DNA from: Buttiauxella brennerae ATCC 51605
GTDB taxonomy: Bacteria; Pseudomonadota; Gammaproteobacteria; Enterobacterales; Enterobacteriaceae
Assembly (NCBI RefSeq): GCF_001654925.1
Contig: NZ_LXER01000017.1
Span: forward strand, 186,001-250,000
Length of the DNA: 64,000 nucleotides
Direction of reading: 5' to 3'
Made by a program: the position numbers and the translations under genes. The notes beneath the pieces are model-generated. The model was not told where the DNA came from. It saw only the letters and a list, made by a program, of their open reading frames with translations, and did not search any database. Of the stretch, positions 54,719 to 63,109 are shown in pieces (within the stretch, counting starts at the first letter, position 1; each line of letters opens with the position of its first letter).

Positions 54719-56203
54719 ATGCGTTCACTTGCCGTAGATGTGATCAAGCAGGCATTTAGCCAAACGCCTGGTGAGAAATTGCATAAGAAACTTTATGTGG
54801 CGATATGCAGCTGTATTCTCGAGGGAAGTTTGCGCCCTGCCGCGCGAATGCCGCCGACGCGAGATTTGGCGAATGAGCTGGTGCTGTCGCGCAACACGGT
54901 TTTGCGTGTCTATGAACAGTTGCAGGCAGAAGGCTATATTTCGACGCGCACCAGTAGCGGCACGTTTGTGACCGAAAGCGTGCTTGATAACCTCAACACG
55001 CAGGTTGCGAAGTCTGCGCAAGTCGCCCTGCCCGAGGATAACGCCAGCCTTTCCAGCCGCTGCCTCGAGCTGTTAGAAAATGCCAGTGCCAGCCCCGCGC
55101 AGTGGGGAGACTTCATTCCCGGCGTGCCTGATGTCAACAGCTTCCCGCACCGAACCTTCAAGAAGATTTATGACCGAGTGGCCCGCAGGCCAAGCCCTGA
55201 ACACCTGACTTATGATGCCGCAAGCGGCCTTGAGATTTTAAAGTCTGCGCTGTCGGATTATTTGCGTACTGCACGCGGCGTGAAATGCTCAACCGACCAG
55301 ATATTAATTACCGAAGGGATTCACCAGGCGCTGGATTTAGTCACCCGCACCTTGTGCAACCCCGGCGACCACGCGTGGATTGAAGAGCCAGGCTATTGGG
55401 GGATTAAAAATATCTTGCGCATGAACGCGGTAAACATTACTGCGCTTGATGTTGATGACCAGGGTCTGGTGCCACAACCTTCGCCCGATAAGAAACCGAA
55501 ATTAATCTTCGTTACCCCGTCACACCAGTATCCATTGGGTTCAGTGATGAGCCTGCCGCGCCGCCAGTTGTTGCTTTCGCAGGCCAGGGAATTTCAAAGC
55601 TGGATTGTCGAAGATGATTACGACAGCGAATTTCGCTTTTCCGGGCAGCCGATTCCTTCTTTGCAAGGGCTGGAAGAAAACAGCCCGGTTATCTATATAG
55701 GCACCTTCAGTAAAACGCTCTACCCCGCGCTGCGCCTGGGTTACGTCGTGCTTCCTGAGCCGTTAGCGGCGCCGCTTAAAAAGGTCCACAACGAACTTTA
55801 CCGCAGTGGTCACCAGATGATTCAGGCCGCATTAGCGGAATTTATTCGCGAAGGTTATTACGCGGCGCACATTCGTAAAATGCGCCAGCTTTATAACAAA
55901 CGCCGCACCTTACTGGTTGAGCTGATTAAAGCGCATTTAGGTGAAAAGTATCTGGGCTGGTTCAACAGTAATGCCGGGCTGCATCTGATTATTCAGCTTC
56001 CCGCACACACCGATGATATTGGTATCGCAAAGCAGGCTAATGCCGACGGGATTCTGGTGCGCCCGTTGTCTCGTTATTATTTTAACCACCAAAAACTAAG
56101 CGGGTTACTGGTCGGGTTCGCCAGCATTAATGACAGCGATATGGTGCCGTCTTTTATGCGCCTCGCCGCCATTATCAAGCAACACAGCTCACCATCGCTC
56201 TGA
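54719..56203 (+). CDS. MocR/GabR-type PLP-dependent transcriptional regulator
   Basis: A 494-residue regulator joining an N-terminal GntR-type winged HTH (RMPPTRDLANELVLSRNTVLRVYEQLQAEGYI) to a class I aminotransferase fold (TPSHQYPLGSVMS, VEDDYDSEFRF, PLP lysine in TFSKTLYPALRLGY). It is divergent from puuE-gabD across 110 bp. By analogy to GabR it probably senses GABA with PLP and activates GABA catabolism. ATG 54719 has AGGAT five to six bases upstream; the extension to 54644 is unlikely. Targets are inferred from position. Confidence 0.9.
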   Translation: MRSLAVDVIKQAFSQTPGEKLHKKLYVAICSCILEGSLRPAARMPPTRDLANELVLSRNTVLRVYEQLQAEGYISTRTSSGTFVTESVLDNLNTQVAKSAQVALPEDNASLSSRCLELLENASASPAQWGDFIPGVPDVNSFPHRTFKKIYDRVARRPSPEHLTYDAASGLEILKSALSDYLRTARGVKCSTDQILITEGIHQALDLVTRTLCNPGDHAWIEEPGYWGIKNILRMNAVNITALDVDDQGLVPQPSPDKKPKLIFVTPSHQYPLGSVMSLPRRQLLLSQAREFQSWIVEDDYDSEFRFSGQPIPSLQGLEENSPVIYIGTFSKTLYPALRLGYVVLPEPLAAPLKKVHNELYRSGHQMIQAALAEFIREGYYAAHIRKMRQLYNKRRTLLVELIKAHLGEKYLGWFNSNAGLHLIIQLPAHTDDIGIAKQANADGILVRPLSRYYFNHQKLSGLLVGFASINDSDMVPSFMRLAAIIKQHSSPSL

Positions 56204-56243
56204 ATGACTTCAGTTTTGTCTTTGCACGGGTTGAATGTCGATA

Positions 56244-56260
56244 ATGTTATGTTATAACAT
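56244..56260. promoter_or_regulatory. Zur box upstream of zinT
   Basis: ATGTTATGTTATAACAT matches the 17-bp core of the remembered Zur consensus at every fixed position but one, and it lies 36 bp before zinT. Repression when zinc is plentiful is expected. Confidence 0.8.
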
Positions 56261-56296
56261 CAATCAAGACCTCAACAAACACAACTGGAGATATTC

Positions 56297-56944
56297 ATGA
56301 CATCACGCATTCCCACTATGGTTCTCAGCCTGGGTATTTTGCTCGCGAGCGCTAACGCGCTGGCACATGGTCATTCGCACGGAACACCGTTAACCGAGGC
56401 GGAAAAGAAAGCGAGCGAAGGCGTTTTCGAGAATAAAGACGTGAAGGACAGAGCGTTAAGCGATTGGGACGGCGTGTGGCAGTCGGTCAACCCTTATCTG
56501 TTAAGCGGCGATTTAGACCCGGTAATGGCAAAAAAAGCACAGCTTGATGGCAGCAAAACCGCCGCTCAGTACAAAGAGTATTATAAAAAAGGTTATGCCA
56601 CGGACGTTGATATGATTGGCATTGAGAATAACGTGATTGAGTTTCACGTCGGCAAAACGGTCAACGCCTGCGAGTACCGCTATGCCGGGTTTAAAATCCT
56701 GACTTACACCTCCGGTAAAAAAGGGGTGCGTTACCTGTTTGAGTGTAAAGACAGCCAGTCAAAAGCGCCTAAATTTGTGCAGTTTAGCGACCACACGATT
56801 GCCCCTAAAAAGTCTCAGCATTTCCATATCTTCATGGGGAGTGATTCCCAGGAATCGTTATTGAAAGAAATGGACAACTGGCCGACCTATTACCAGTACG
56901 CGTTAAGCAAAGAGCAAGTTGTCCACGAAATGCTTGAGCACTAA
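56297..56944 (+). CDS. zinT: Periplasmic zinc/cadmium-binding protein ZinT
   Basis: A 215-residue exported metal-binding protein. The signal peptide ends at about NALA, and the mature protein starts with the His-rich [15 protein letters not shown]. The lipocalin-like ZinT domain follows, with [30 protein letters not shown] and [11 protein letters not shown] supplying further metal ligands. It helps ZnuA capture zinc in zinc shortage. GGAG lies six bases before the ATG and a Zur box sits upstream. A strong hairpin follows at 57030. Confidence 0.95.
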   Translation: MTSRIPTMVLSLGILLASANALAHGHSHGTPLTEAEKKASEGVFENKDVKDRALSDWDGVWQSVNPYLLSGDLDPVMAKKAQLDGSKTAAQYKEYYKKGYATDVDMIGIENNVIEFHVGKTVNACEYRYAGFKILTYTSGKKGVRYLFECKDSQSKAPKFVQFSDHTIAPKKSQHFHIFMGSDSQESLLKEMDNWPTYYQYALSKEQVVHEMLEH

Positions 56945-57029
56945 TACATCACGTCACAACACTCATGGGTTTGCCTGAAATGGGCTGCGGGTGAATTTAC
57001 GCTTCAATGTCAAACACCTGAGCGAATAA

Positions 57030-57055
57030 CGCCGGAGTCGTCACCGACTCCGGCG
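57030..57055. terminator. Strong hairpin between zinT and the MFS gene
   Basis: CGCCGGAGTCG (57030-57040) pairs perfectly with CGACTCCGGCG (57045-57055) over loop TCAC, between convergent genes. T-runs are poor on both sides. Confidence 0.6.
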
Positions 57056-57088
57056 CACCTTGAGTAACAATTTTCCCTTGTGCCATTA

Positions 57089-58381
57089 TTAGCACAACTG
57101 TTTCGCTGTGCGTGGCGAGGTCAGCACATAAAAGCCTAATAAGCCGCCCATGATCAACGCCGAAGCGACAATCGCCAGTGAAATATCATAACTCCCCGTC
57201 ACATCTTTAATTCTGCCCATCAGCGGTGGGAAAATCAGCCCGGCGATATTCGCAACGGCATTGATCAAGGCAATAGCTGCCGCCGCGACAACGCCCGTTA
57301 ATGATTCAGTGGTTGCCGCCCAAAATATCGGTGTTACCGCCCAATTTAGCGCCACCGTAATCACCAGCAGAATATAAGCCAGTAATAGGTTATCGCTCAA
57401 AATTGCCAGCATCAGCAATATTCCTGCGGCGATAAGTGGAACACCTAAATGGTAACGACGCTCACAGGTGAGATCGGAATGGCGGCCATTAACAAACATA
57501 AAGATACAGGCAAACAAGAATGGGACCGCAGACAAAACACTGACGATAAAATTACTCTGTTCGGAAACAACCCCTTTCACAATTAACGGCAAGAATAACG
57601 TGATACCGATGGTGCCAAATGCCTGTAATAGCCATATTGCACTCAGCAACCAGACCTTTTTATCGGTTAACGCTTTATGCCATTGGTGGCTGCCGCTGTG
57701 TTCCAGCTCAGAAGATTCCCCTACGAGTTTTTGTTGTAACCAATCGCGTTCAGAAGCACTTAACCACTGTGCTTTTGCTGGGGAGTCATCAAGATAAAAC
57801 CACACCACCACGCCCATCGCGATAGCAGGAATTCCTTCGAGCAAGAATAGCCAACGCCAGCCAGCAATATCAAAAAAACCATGCATATTCAAAATAGTGC
57901 CTGAAATAGGCAAGCCGATAACCGATGCGAGTGCTGCACCGATATAAAACATCGACATCGCCCGCGCCCGGTCACTGCGTGGATACCAGCAGGAAAGATA
58001 ATAAATAATCCCTGGGGTAAACCCGGCTTCGGCAACACCCAGTAAAAAACGCATCACGTATAACTGTGTCGGGGTTTGTACCAGGCTCATCCCTGCTGCG
58101 ATAATTCCCCACGTCACCATAATGCGAGCAATCCACAACTTCGCCCCAACCCGCGTTAATATGATATTGCTGGGGACTTCAAAAATTATATAGGCGATGT
58201 AAAACACACCCGCCGCAATGCCATACATTTCAGCGGTTAACGCTAAGTCAGCATTCATTTGCAGCGCCGCAACAGAAATATTCGAGCGGTCAATATACGC
58301 AATCAAATACAGCAGCATCAGGAAAGGAATAATTCGTTTATTGATGCGTTTTATTACCGAACTCTGGAGATCAATTTGCAT
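57089..58381 (-). CDS. MFS transporter, anion:cation symporter family
   Basis: A 430-residue, 12-helix major facilitator of the ACS (tartrate/galactarate/hexuronate) family. The family motif YIAYIDRSNISVAALQM in helix 1 and the region GVAEAGFTPGIIYYLSCWYPRSDRARAMSMFYIG around helices 4-5 are typical. Substrates of such carriers are organic or sugar acids. GAGGGG precedes the ATG. It is divergent from a DapA-family aldolase gene, so both may serve one sugar-acid pathway. The substrate cannot be named. Confidence 0.85.
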   Translation of the reverse strand: MQIDLQSSVIKRINKRIIPFLMLLYLIAYIDRSNISVAALQMNADLALTAEMYGIAAGVFYIAYIIFEVPSNIILTRVGAKLWIARIMVTWGIIAAGMSLVQTPTQLYVMRFLLGVAEAGFTPGIIYYLSCWYPRSDRARAMSMFYIGAALASVIGLPISGTILNMHGFFDIAGWRWLFLLEGIPAIAMGVVVWFYLDDSPAKAQWLSASERDWLQQKLVGESSELEHSGSHQWHKALTDKKVWLLSAIWLLQAFGTIGITLFLPLIVKGVVSEQSNFIVSVLSAVPFLFACIFMFVNGRHSDLTCERRYHLGVPLIAAGILLMLAILSDNLLLAYILLVITVALNWAVTPIFWAATTESLTGVVAAAAIALINAVANIAGLIFPPLMGRIKDVTGSYDISLAIVASALIMGGLLGFYVLTSPRTAKQLC

Positions 58382-58663
58382 TATAACCCCTCATTTTACA
58401 CGTGAATAACCACACCTTGTATTCTTAGGTTTAATATCTTGTATGATAAGAATGTAGAAGGTTATTGAGATATTATTTGTGATCGGTATTCAATACGCGG
58501 AATTTTGCGACGGTATGGTGAAAACGATTTACTAAAACAACAGTTCGAAAATGCGACATCGCGGGCTTTCATCAACGCGCCTTCCGCTACAATTGAAACC
58601 ATTCGCTAATGAAATCAACGAACATTTTACGAAGAATCACCTCATAACCCGCAGGAGAAGTGA
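58382..58663. promoter_or_regulatory. Divergent control region, MFS / aldolase, with CTTGTAT repeats
   Basis: This 282-bp gap has direct repeats CTTGTAT at 58416-58422 and 58438-58444, a 22-bp period (two helical turns). The second lies inside the partly symmetric CTTGTATGATAAG. This could be an operator for a regulator not encoded nearby. Confidence 0.4.
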
Positions 58664-59611
58664 ATGAATCAGACTCGTTTTAGTGGTGTTATCCCTCCGG
58701 TTCCAACATTGTTTGACGCTCATGGTGAATTTGACGGTGCGGCGCAGGCGAGATTAATTGAACACTTAGTCGCCTCCCCTGTGAACGGTCTGTTCTTTCT
58801 CGGTAGCGCCGGGGAGTTCGCCAATATGTCGGATGCCCAGCGTGCACAAGTGGCTGAGTTTTGTATCAAAAAAGTCGCAGGCAGAAAGCCGGTGCTGATT
58901 GGCATCGCCCATTGCGGCACGCAGCAAACCATTAATGCAGGGCTTCATGCGCAGAATATGGGGGCCAGTGGCGTGGTGGTGGTTAACCCGTGGTACAACC
59001 CGCTAAGCGAAGCGAATCTGTTGCACCATTACAAAACCATTGCGGCGGCACTTAAACTACCGATCATTCTCTACAATTTCCCGGCCCTGACGGGTCAGTC
59101 TATTCCGGTACATATCATTCGCGAACTGGCATTAAATTGCCCAAATATTGTCGGGCTGAAAGACACGGTTGATACGCTTTCACATATTCGCGAAACCATT
59201 CACGCGGTGAAAACAGACCGGCCCGATTTTGCGGTGTTTGCCGGGTATGATGAATACTTGCTGGGGACGTTAATTCTGGGCGGAGATGGTTGTATTCCAG
59301 CCAGCGCGAACTTCGCGCCACAACTGACGTGTGGGATCCTCGACGCCTGGCGCAAGCAGGACCTTTCCCGCGCGATTGAATTACAACAATCGCTCTCCTG
59401 GATACCGCCGCTTTATAGTATGGACTTGCCATTTTACAACGCGGTGAAGTATGCCTTGCAGTTAGTGGGGGTGGAAATTTCAGTGCATTCATTACCGCCT
59501 GCGTCACCGCTGACGGAAGAGATGAAAGTTGAGATTAAAAATATTCTGAACCGGGCTGGGGTACTTAACAGCAAGTCAGTGTCGCGTTGCAAAGATACGT
59601 GGCCCGCATGA
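58664..59611 (+). CDS. DapA/N-acetylneuraminate lyase-family aldolase
   Basis: A 315-residue class I aldolase of the dihydrodipicolinate synthase superfamily. Landmarks are the oxoacid-binding GSAGE (48-52), the catalytic Tyr137 in LYNFPALTG and the Schiff-base Lys166 in IVGLKDTVD. It could be a 2-keto-3-deoxy sugar-acid aldolase such as YagE, a dehydratase or a lyase; the family motif does not decide. AGGAG precedes the ATG. The last residues (SKSVSRCKDTWPA) look unlike the family and may come from a deletion joint with the broken gene that follows. Confidence 0.82.
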   Translation: MNQTRFSGVIPPVPTLFDAHGEFDGAAQARLIEHLVASPVNGLFFLGSAGEFANMSDAQRAQVAEFCIKKVAGRKPVLIGIAHCGTQQTINAGLHAQNMGASGVVVVNPWYNPLSEANLLHHYKTIAAALKLPIILYNFPALTGQSIPVHIIRELALNCPNIVGLKDTVDTLSHIRETIHAVKTDRPDFAVFAGYDEYLLGTLILGGDGCIPASANFAPQLTCGILDAWRKQDLSRAIELQQSLSWIPPLYSMDLPFYNAVKYALQLVGVEISVHSLPPASPLTEEMKVEIKNILNRAGVLNSKSVSRCKDTWPA

Positions 59612-60033
59612 TGCGCAGATAGCGCTCGGGGGCCGCAATATCAAAGGGCAATATCTCGCCAACGGCCAGATAGTTGATGCTGATTGAGTGGTGAAACATG
59701 GGCGATAAAATCGCAGATATTGGGTAATAACGGTTCCATCCTCACACTTAATCCTAAAGTTGAAATTGTGTTTTATAATAGATGCTGTCAGTCACCCGGA
59801 AAGATACATTATTCACCCCATGAATAACCGCTTTACTCCCTGTTCTAGACGGGCTTAACACTTAATGATGTCAATCAGTTACATCACCATTGAATTGTTA
59901 ATCAGGGAATGTAAAATTAACGTTACTATGTATAAGTGATGTGAATTACTCTTCAGATTCCTGGATTTCATTTTCGCCAATTTCACCCCCTCACGGCGAC
60001 CAGGTTTGAACCATTTTTTCAGGGAAAGTTACG
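59612..60033. other. Intergenic region with a decayed reading frame
   Basis: A 422-bp gap. The first third carries the minus-strand remnant listed next. The rest is AT-rich, with no ORF, tRNA or clear hairpin; it should contain the promoter of the SH3 lipoprotein operon. Confidence 0.6.
59641..59739 (-). pseudogene. Short minus-strand ORF remnant, probably frameshifted
   Basis: ATG 59739 with GAGG upstream opens a 32-codon frame (MEPLLPNICDFIAHVSPLNQ...) that stops at 59641. A neighbouring frame continues coding-like sequence (ILPFDIAAPERYLRIM) to a stop at about 59565, inside the aldolase gene end. This looks like the broken start of a small regulator or enzyme, but I cannot name the family. 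It may be chance. Confidence 0.3.
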
Positions 60034-60528
60034 ATGAAATTGCGAAATCTGTTGATCCTTGCTGTTGTTGCCACGGTCGTCGGCTGTAAAGCGCCACCGC
60101 CAAAAATGACGGACGATACTCTTGTGACCAGTGAAATCAATGGCGTCACGCTCACGCACCGTTACGCAGTTGCCGCCCCGCACGAGTTTACCCCCATCAA
60201 CGCCAGCTATCGGGCGCTCTATCCAGGGTCAATTTTAAGTAAACCGGACTTCGGTGGGAAAGTGATCAGTACGCTTGAGAACGGGCAAACCTATACCGTG
60301 CTCGGCCAGGTCGAGAATAACTGGCTCGCCATTGCCGAGCAGGATAAGCAGGAAATGTTGGGCTACGTGCCAATGCGCGCACTGGTGAAAAGTGAACTGT
60401 ATGCCCAGACGCTGAAAAAAGACCGCCCACGTCCACGCCGTGCAGCGAAGAAAACGACATGCGTTGCCGTCGATGACGCCAGCAAAGCCTGCCAGAACGC
60501 CAATAGCGGTACGTGGATTATTGATTAA
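60034..60528 (+). CDS. SH3-domain lipoprotein
   Basis: A 164-residue lipoprotein: signal MKLRNLLILAVVATVVGC with Cys18 as the lipid site and Lys at +2, so probably sorted to the outer membrane. A bacterial SH3 domain spans about residues 66-115 (LSKPDFGGKVISTLENGQTYTVLGQVENNWLAI, LGYVPMRALV). A basic stretch (KKDRPRPRRAAKK) and two C-terminal cysteines follow. SH3 domains of this type often bind the cell wall. First of three genes, with the exported protein and the pseudokinase, in one probable operon. Confidence 0.8.
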   Translation: MKLRNLLILAVVATVVGCKAPPPKMTDDTLVTSEINGVTLTHRYAVAAPHEFTPINASYRALYPGSILSKPDFGGKVISTLENGQTYTVLGQVENNWLAIAEQDKQEMLGYVPMRALVKSELYAQTLKKDRPRPRRAAKKTTCVAVDDASKACQNANSGTWIID

Positions 60529-60586
60529 TGACTGACGCTTACGTCAGGACCTTTTGTTTAAAGTGGTTCGGCTAACAAGGATTTCT

Positions 60587-61537
60587 ATGAAACTCTGGCT
60601 TTCGGGTCTGGCGCTGTTGCTGGCATCTTCAACCGTGTGGGCAGGGAACTACCGTATCGTTCAGTCTCCCTCTCAAAAGCTGGATGTCTGGATTGATGAT
60701 GTTCAGAACAACACGCCGCAAAGCTGGTGCGCTGCTGAACTTCCGCTGCGTATCGTCGCCAATGGCGACAAAAACCCGTCACTGCTCAACACGTTTATGC
60801 CACGTCTTGGGACGCTACTTGAAAGCCAGTGTAACTCGGTTCAACTGGTGAGCTGGAAATTGGAAGACCCACAAGGTGCTACGCTTGCTGTCGGCACTGC
60901 GACGAAAAGCAGTGACTGGGCGGTGATTATCGCCCCGGTGGTGTCCAGCGAACCCAATACCGTGCTGCGAAAAGATGAAAGTTCCCCGCTGGCAGACCGC
61001 ACGCCGTGGCAAGAGTTTACGCTGCAGGATGGCTGCCATTTGCGTACCTTCTGGCAAGGTGATGCCAATACTTCAGCGCTGTTTATTCCCAACGGGAAGT
61101 GTGAAAACGGTGGCTGGCTCAATGGCCGCACGGAAATCATTCAAAGTGGCGTTCACGGCGAAAAACGCAATGTGATGACCTTTGTGCATGGTTTCCCGGT
61201 CAGTGGCTTAAGCACTACTGCCAGTTCTGACAGCTTGCTGATAACCAGCCTGAACAATGAGCGGATGGTGGTCAGTAACGAACACGCGCCGCAAAGCTGG
61301 ATGATTTTGCCCTACAGCCCTGAGCTGAATGGCTGGCAGGCGACGGGTACCGTGGCGGTAGAAGTCCCGCGTGAAATGACCGTTGATGAGGCGGTGATCC
61401 AGGCGCGTTTAAACCAGGTGCGTAAGGTGTGGTCGGCATGGCTTGCGCCAGATACCCCAATAAAGCTGCTGCTGATTGACTCCCTACGCCCGCAATTGCG
61501 TGATCCGGCGGTTGGCGCATGGCGCGCCCAGAAGTAA
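60587..61537 (+). CDS. Exported protein of unknown function
   Basis: A 316-residue protein with a clear signal peptide (KLWLSGLALLLASSTVWA, cut before GNYRIVQSP). No family is recognised. Four to five cysteines in the mature part (SWCAAELPLR, ESQCNSV, DGCHLRTF, NGKCENG) suggest disulfides and a periplasmic location. AAGGA lies five bases before ATG 60587. It lies between the SH3 lipoprotein and the pseudokinase genes, all in one direction with short gaps, so the three probably act together at the envelope. Confidence 0.78.
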   Translation: MKLWLSGLALLLASSTVWAGNYRIVQSPSQKLDVWIDDVQNNTPQSWCAAELPLRIVANGDKNPSLLNTFMPRLGTLLESQCNSVQLVSWKLEDPQGATLAVGTATKSSDWAVIIAPVVSSEPNTVLRKDESSPLADRTPWQEFTLQDGCHLRTFWQGDANTSALFIPNGKCENGGWLNGRTEIIQSGVHGEKRNVMTFVHGFPVSGLSTTASSDSLLITSLNNERMVVSNEHAPQSWMILPYSPELNGWQATGTVAVEVPREMTVDEAVIQARLNQVRKVWSAWLAPDTPIKLLLIDSLRPQLRDPAVGAWRAQK

Positions 61538-61577
61538 CCTTTGAAAATTCGTCGATTTAGAGCACAGAAAGGCCATC

Positions 61578-62966
61578 ATGACAGATAAAGAATACAACCC
61601 AGAACTTCCCGACGCTCTGCCGCCTGGTTTCCGTTTCGACGAATTTGAAATTCAGCATGTCACTGAGTCCACCAATACGCACGTCGACTACAAAGCATGG
61701 GACCACCAGCTTGAGCGCCCGGTGACTATCCGCGAATTTATGCCCCGCGCGCTGACTGTACGTAGCGATAACATGCAGCTGGTGCTACGCAGTAAGCAAG
61801 ACAGCCAGGCGTTTAACTCAGGCCTGAGCCGGTTTGTTCAGTCTGCCCGTCAACTCGCGCAGTTTAACCACCCTAACCTGCTACAGGTTTTGAGCTTCTG
61901 GAACCAGAACGAAACCGCTTATGCCGCAACGCTCTATTCCGGCGGTGTGACGCTGGCTGACCTGCACCAACATCAGCCTGAGATTATTAATGATGCCTGG
62001 ATTCGTCGCATGCTGCCGATGCTTTGCGGGGCTCTGGCGACGTTACACGAAGAAGGCTTTATCCACCGCGACCTGTCGCTGCGCAGTATTCAAATTCAGG
62101 ATAATGGCGCACCGTTGCTGTTGAATGCAGGCGCTCCACGCCGCAACAGCACCGAGAGTGGCGATGAGATAAAAACGCCGCTGAACCCAGGTTTTGCGCC
62201 GCTTGAGCAATACGCCGACGATCTCGAAAACCAGCTTGGTCCGTGGACCGATATTTATGCGCTGGGGGCTATCCTCTACACCTTGATTACCGGCAACTGC
62301 CCACCAGCAAGTGTGACGCGCACGATTCAGGATCCGTGCGTTAAGCTGGCTAAAAACCGCCCGGAAGGTTATTCCCACAGCCTGTTGCAAGCGGTCGATC
62401 ACGCGCTGGCACTGAAACCGGAAGACCGCCCGCAATCTGTGGCCGAATTTGCAGCCATTGCAGAACTCCCGCTGAGCGGCATCAACGGTCTGGTGCCGCA
62501 AAAGCAGCCTGGCACCATGCTTGTTGCGCTGGAAGATGCGGAAATTACGCCGTTATCGCCATTTATTAAACGCTACAAATTACCGCTACTGACAGCGGCA
62601 AGTTTGCTGGTTGGCGTGGCGGTGGGGGGCCTGATTTTTGGTGGACATACATCGTCTGTTTCTGCCCCCGAAACCGCAAAGGTCGCAAAAACCGTTAATG
62701 CAGAAAAGGCTCAGCCCACAACGGTTAAAAACCTCGTGCCGGTCACCGACGCCATGCTTGCACGTGTTTATATCCGCATGAATGAAGGTGAAGTTCTGTT
62801 TGTGAATGGCAAGACGGAAAACATCACTACCGGGGCCAATGGCTATGGCTTCCTGCAACTGCCCGCAGGGAAATACGAATTTACATTGCAGGATAATAAA
62901 CAGTCGCGAAATATGACTCTGAATATTGAAAAAGCGGGGACATGGCTTATCAACCCGCAGGGGTAA
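61578..62966 (+). CDS. Membrane-anchored Ser/Thr pseudokinase
   Basis: A 462-residue protein: cytoplasmic kinase-like domain (about 20-295), membrane helix (335-356), periplasmic C-terminal domain (about 385-462, PEGA-like: VLFVNGKTENITTGANGYGFLQLPAGKYEF). The kinase fold shows HRDL (163-166), FAPLEQY in the APE position and DIYALGAILYTLITG. Key residues have changed: no glycine loop (TESTNTHVDYKAWD), Arg52 for the VAIK lysine, Ser170 for the HRD-loop Asn, and Asn-Ala-Gly (183-185) for DFG. Catalysis is therefore unlikely; a scaffold or sensor role fits. Third gene of the envelope operon; AAAGG precedes the ATG. Confidence 0.85.
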   Translation: MTDKEYNPELPDALPPGFRFDEFEIQHVTESTNTHVDYKAWDHQLERPVTIREFMPRALTVRSDNMQLVLRSKQDSQAFNSGLSRFVQSARQLAQFNHPNLLQVLSFWNQNETAYAATLYSGGVTLADLHQHQPEIINDAWIRRMLPMLCGALATLHEEGFIHRDLSLRSIQIQDNGAPLLLNAGAPRRNSTESGDEIKTPLNPGFAPLEQYADDLENQLGPWTDIYALGAILYTLITGNCPPASVTRTIQDPCVKLAKNRPEGYSHSLLQAVDHALALKPEDRPQSVAEFAAIAELPLSGINGLVPQKQPGTMLVALEDAEITPLSPFIKRYKLPLLTAASLLVGVAVGGLIFGGHTSSVSAPETAKVAKTVNAEKAQPTTVKNLVPVTDAMLARVYIRMNEGEVLFVNGKTENITTGANGYGFLQLPAGKYEFTLQDNKQSRNMTLNIEKAGTWLINPQG

Positions 62967-62989
62967 CCCCGGCGCAAGCAGCAAGGTAA

Positions 62990-63011
62990 ATATTCCGCTT
63001 TGTCGGAATAT
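62990..63011. terminator. Small hairpin between pseudokinase and treA
   Basis: ATATTCCG (62990-62997) pairs with CGGAATAT (63004-63011) over a 6-base loop. There is no T-tract, so it is a weak candidate. Confidence 0.35.
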
Positions 63012-63109
63012 GCGACATCTACCCTGGTGCTGCCGGGAAACTCGTCTAAGGTTTTCATAGGGTTGATCGCGGAAAAATTTCACCGCTACCCTGCAAAGGA
63101 GAACAATAG

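Noticed and set aside
56244..56260. The zinT palindrome as a third site for the GntR regulator
   Set aside because: It shares AT-rich character with the 48311 and 51609 palindromes but fits the Zur box almost exactly and precedes a known Zur target.
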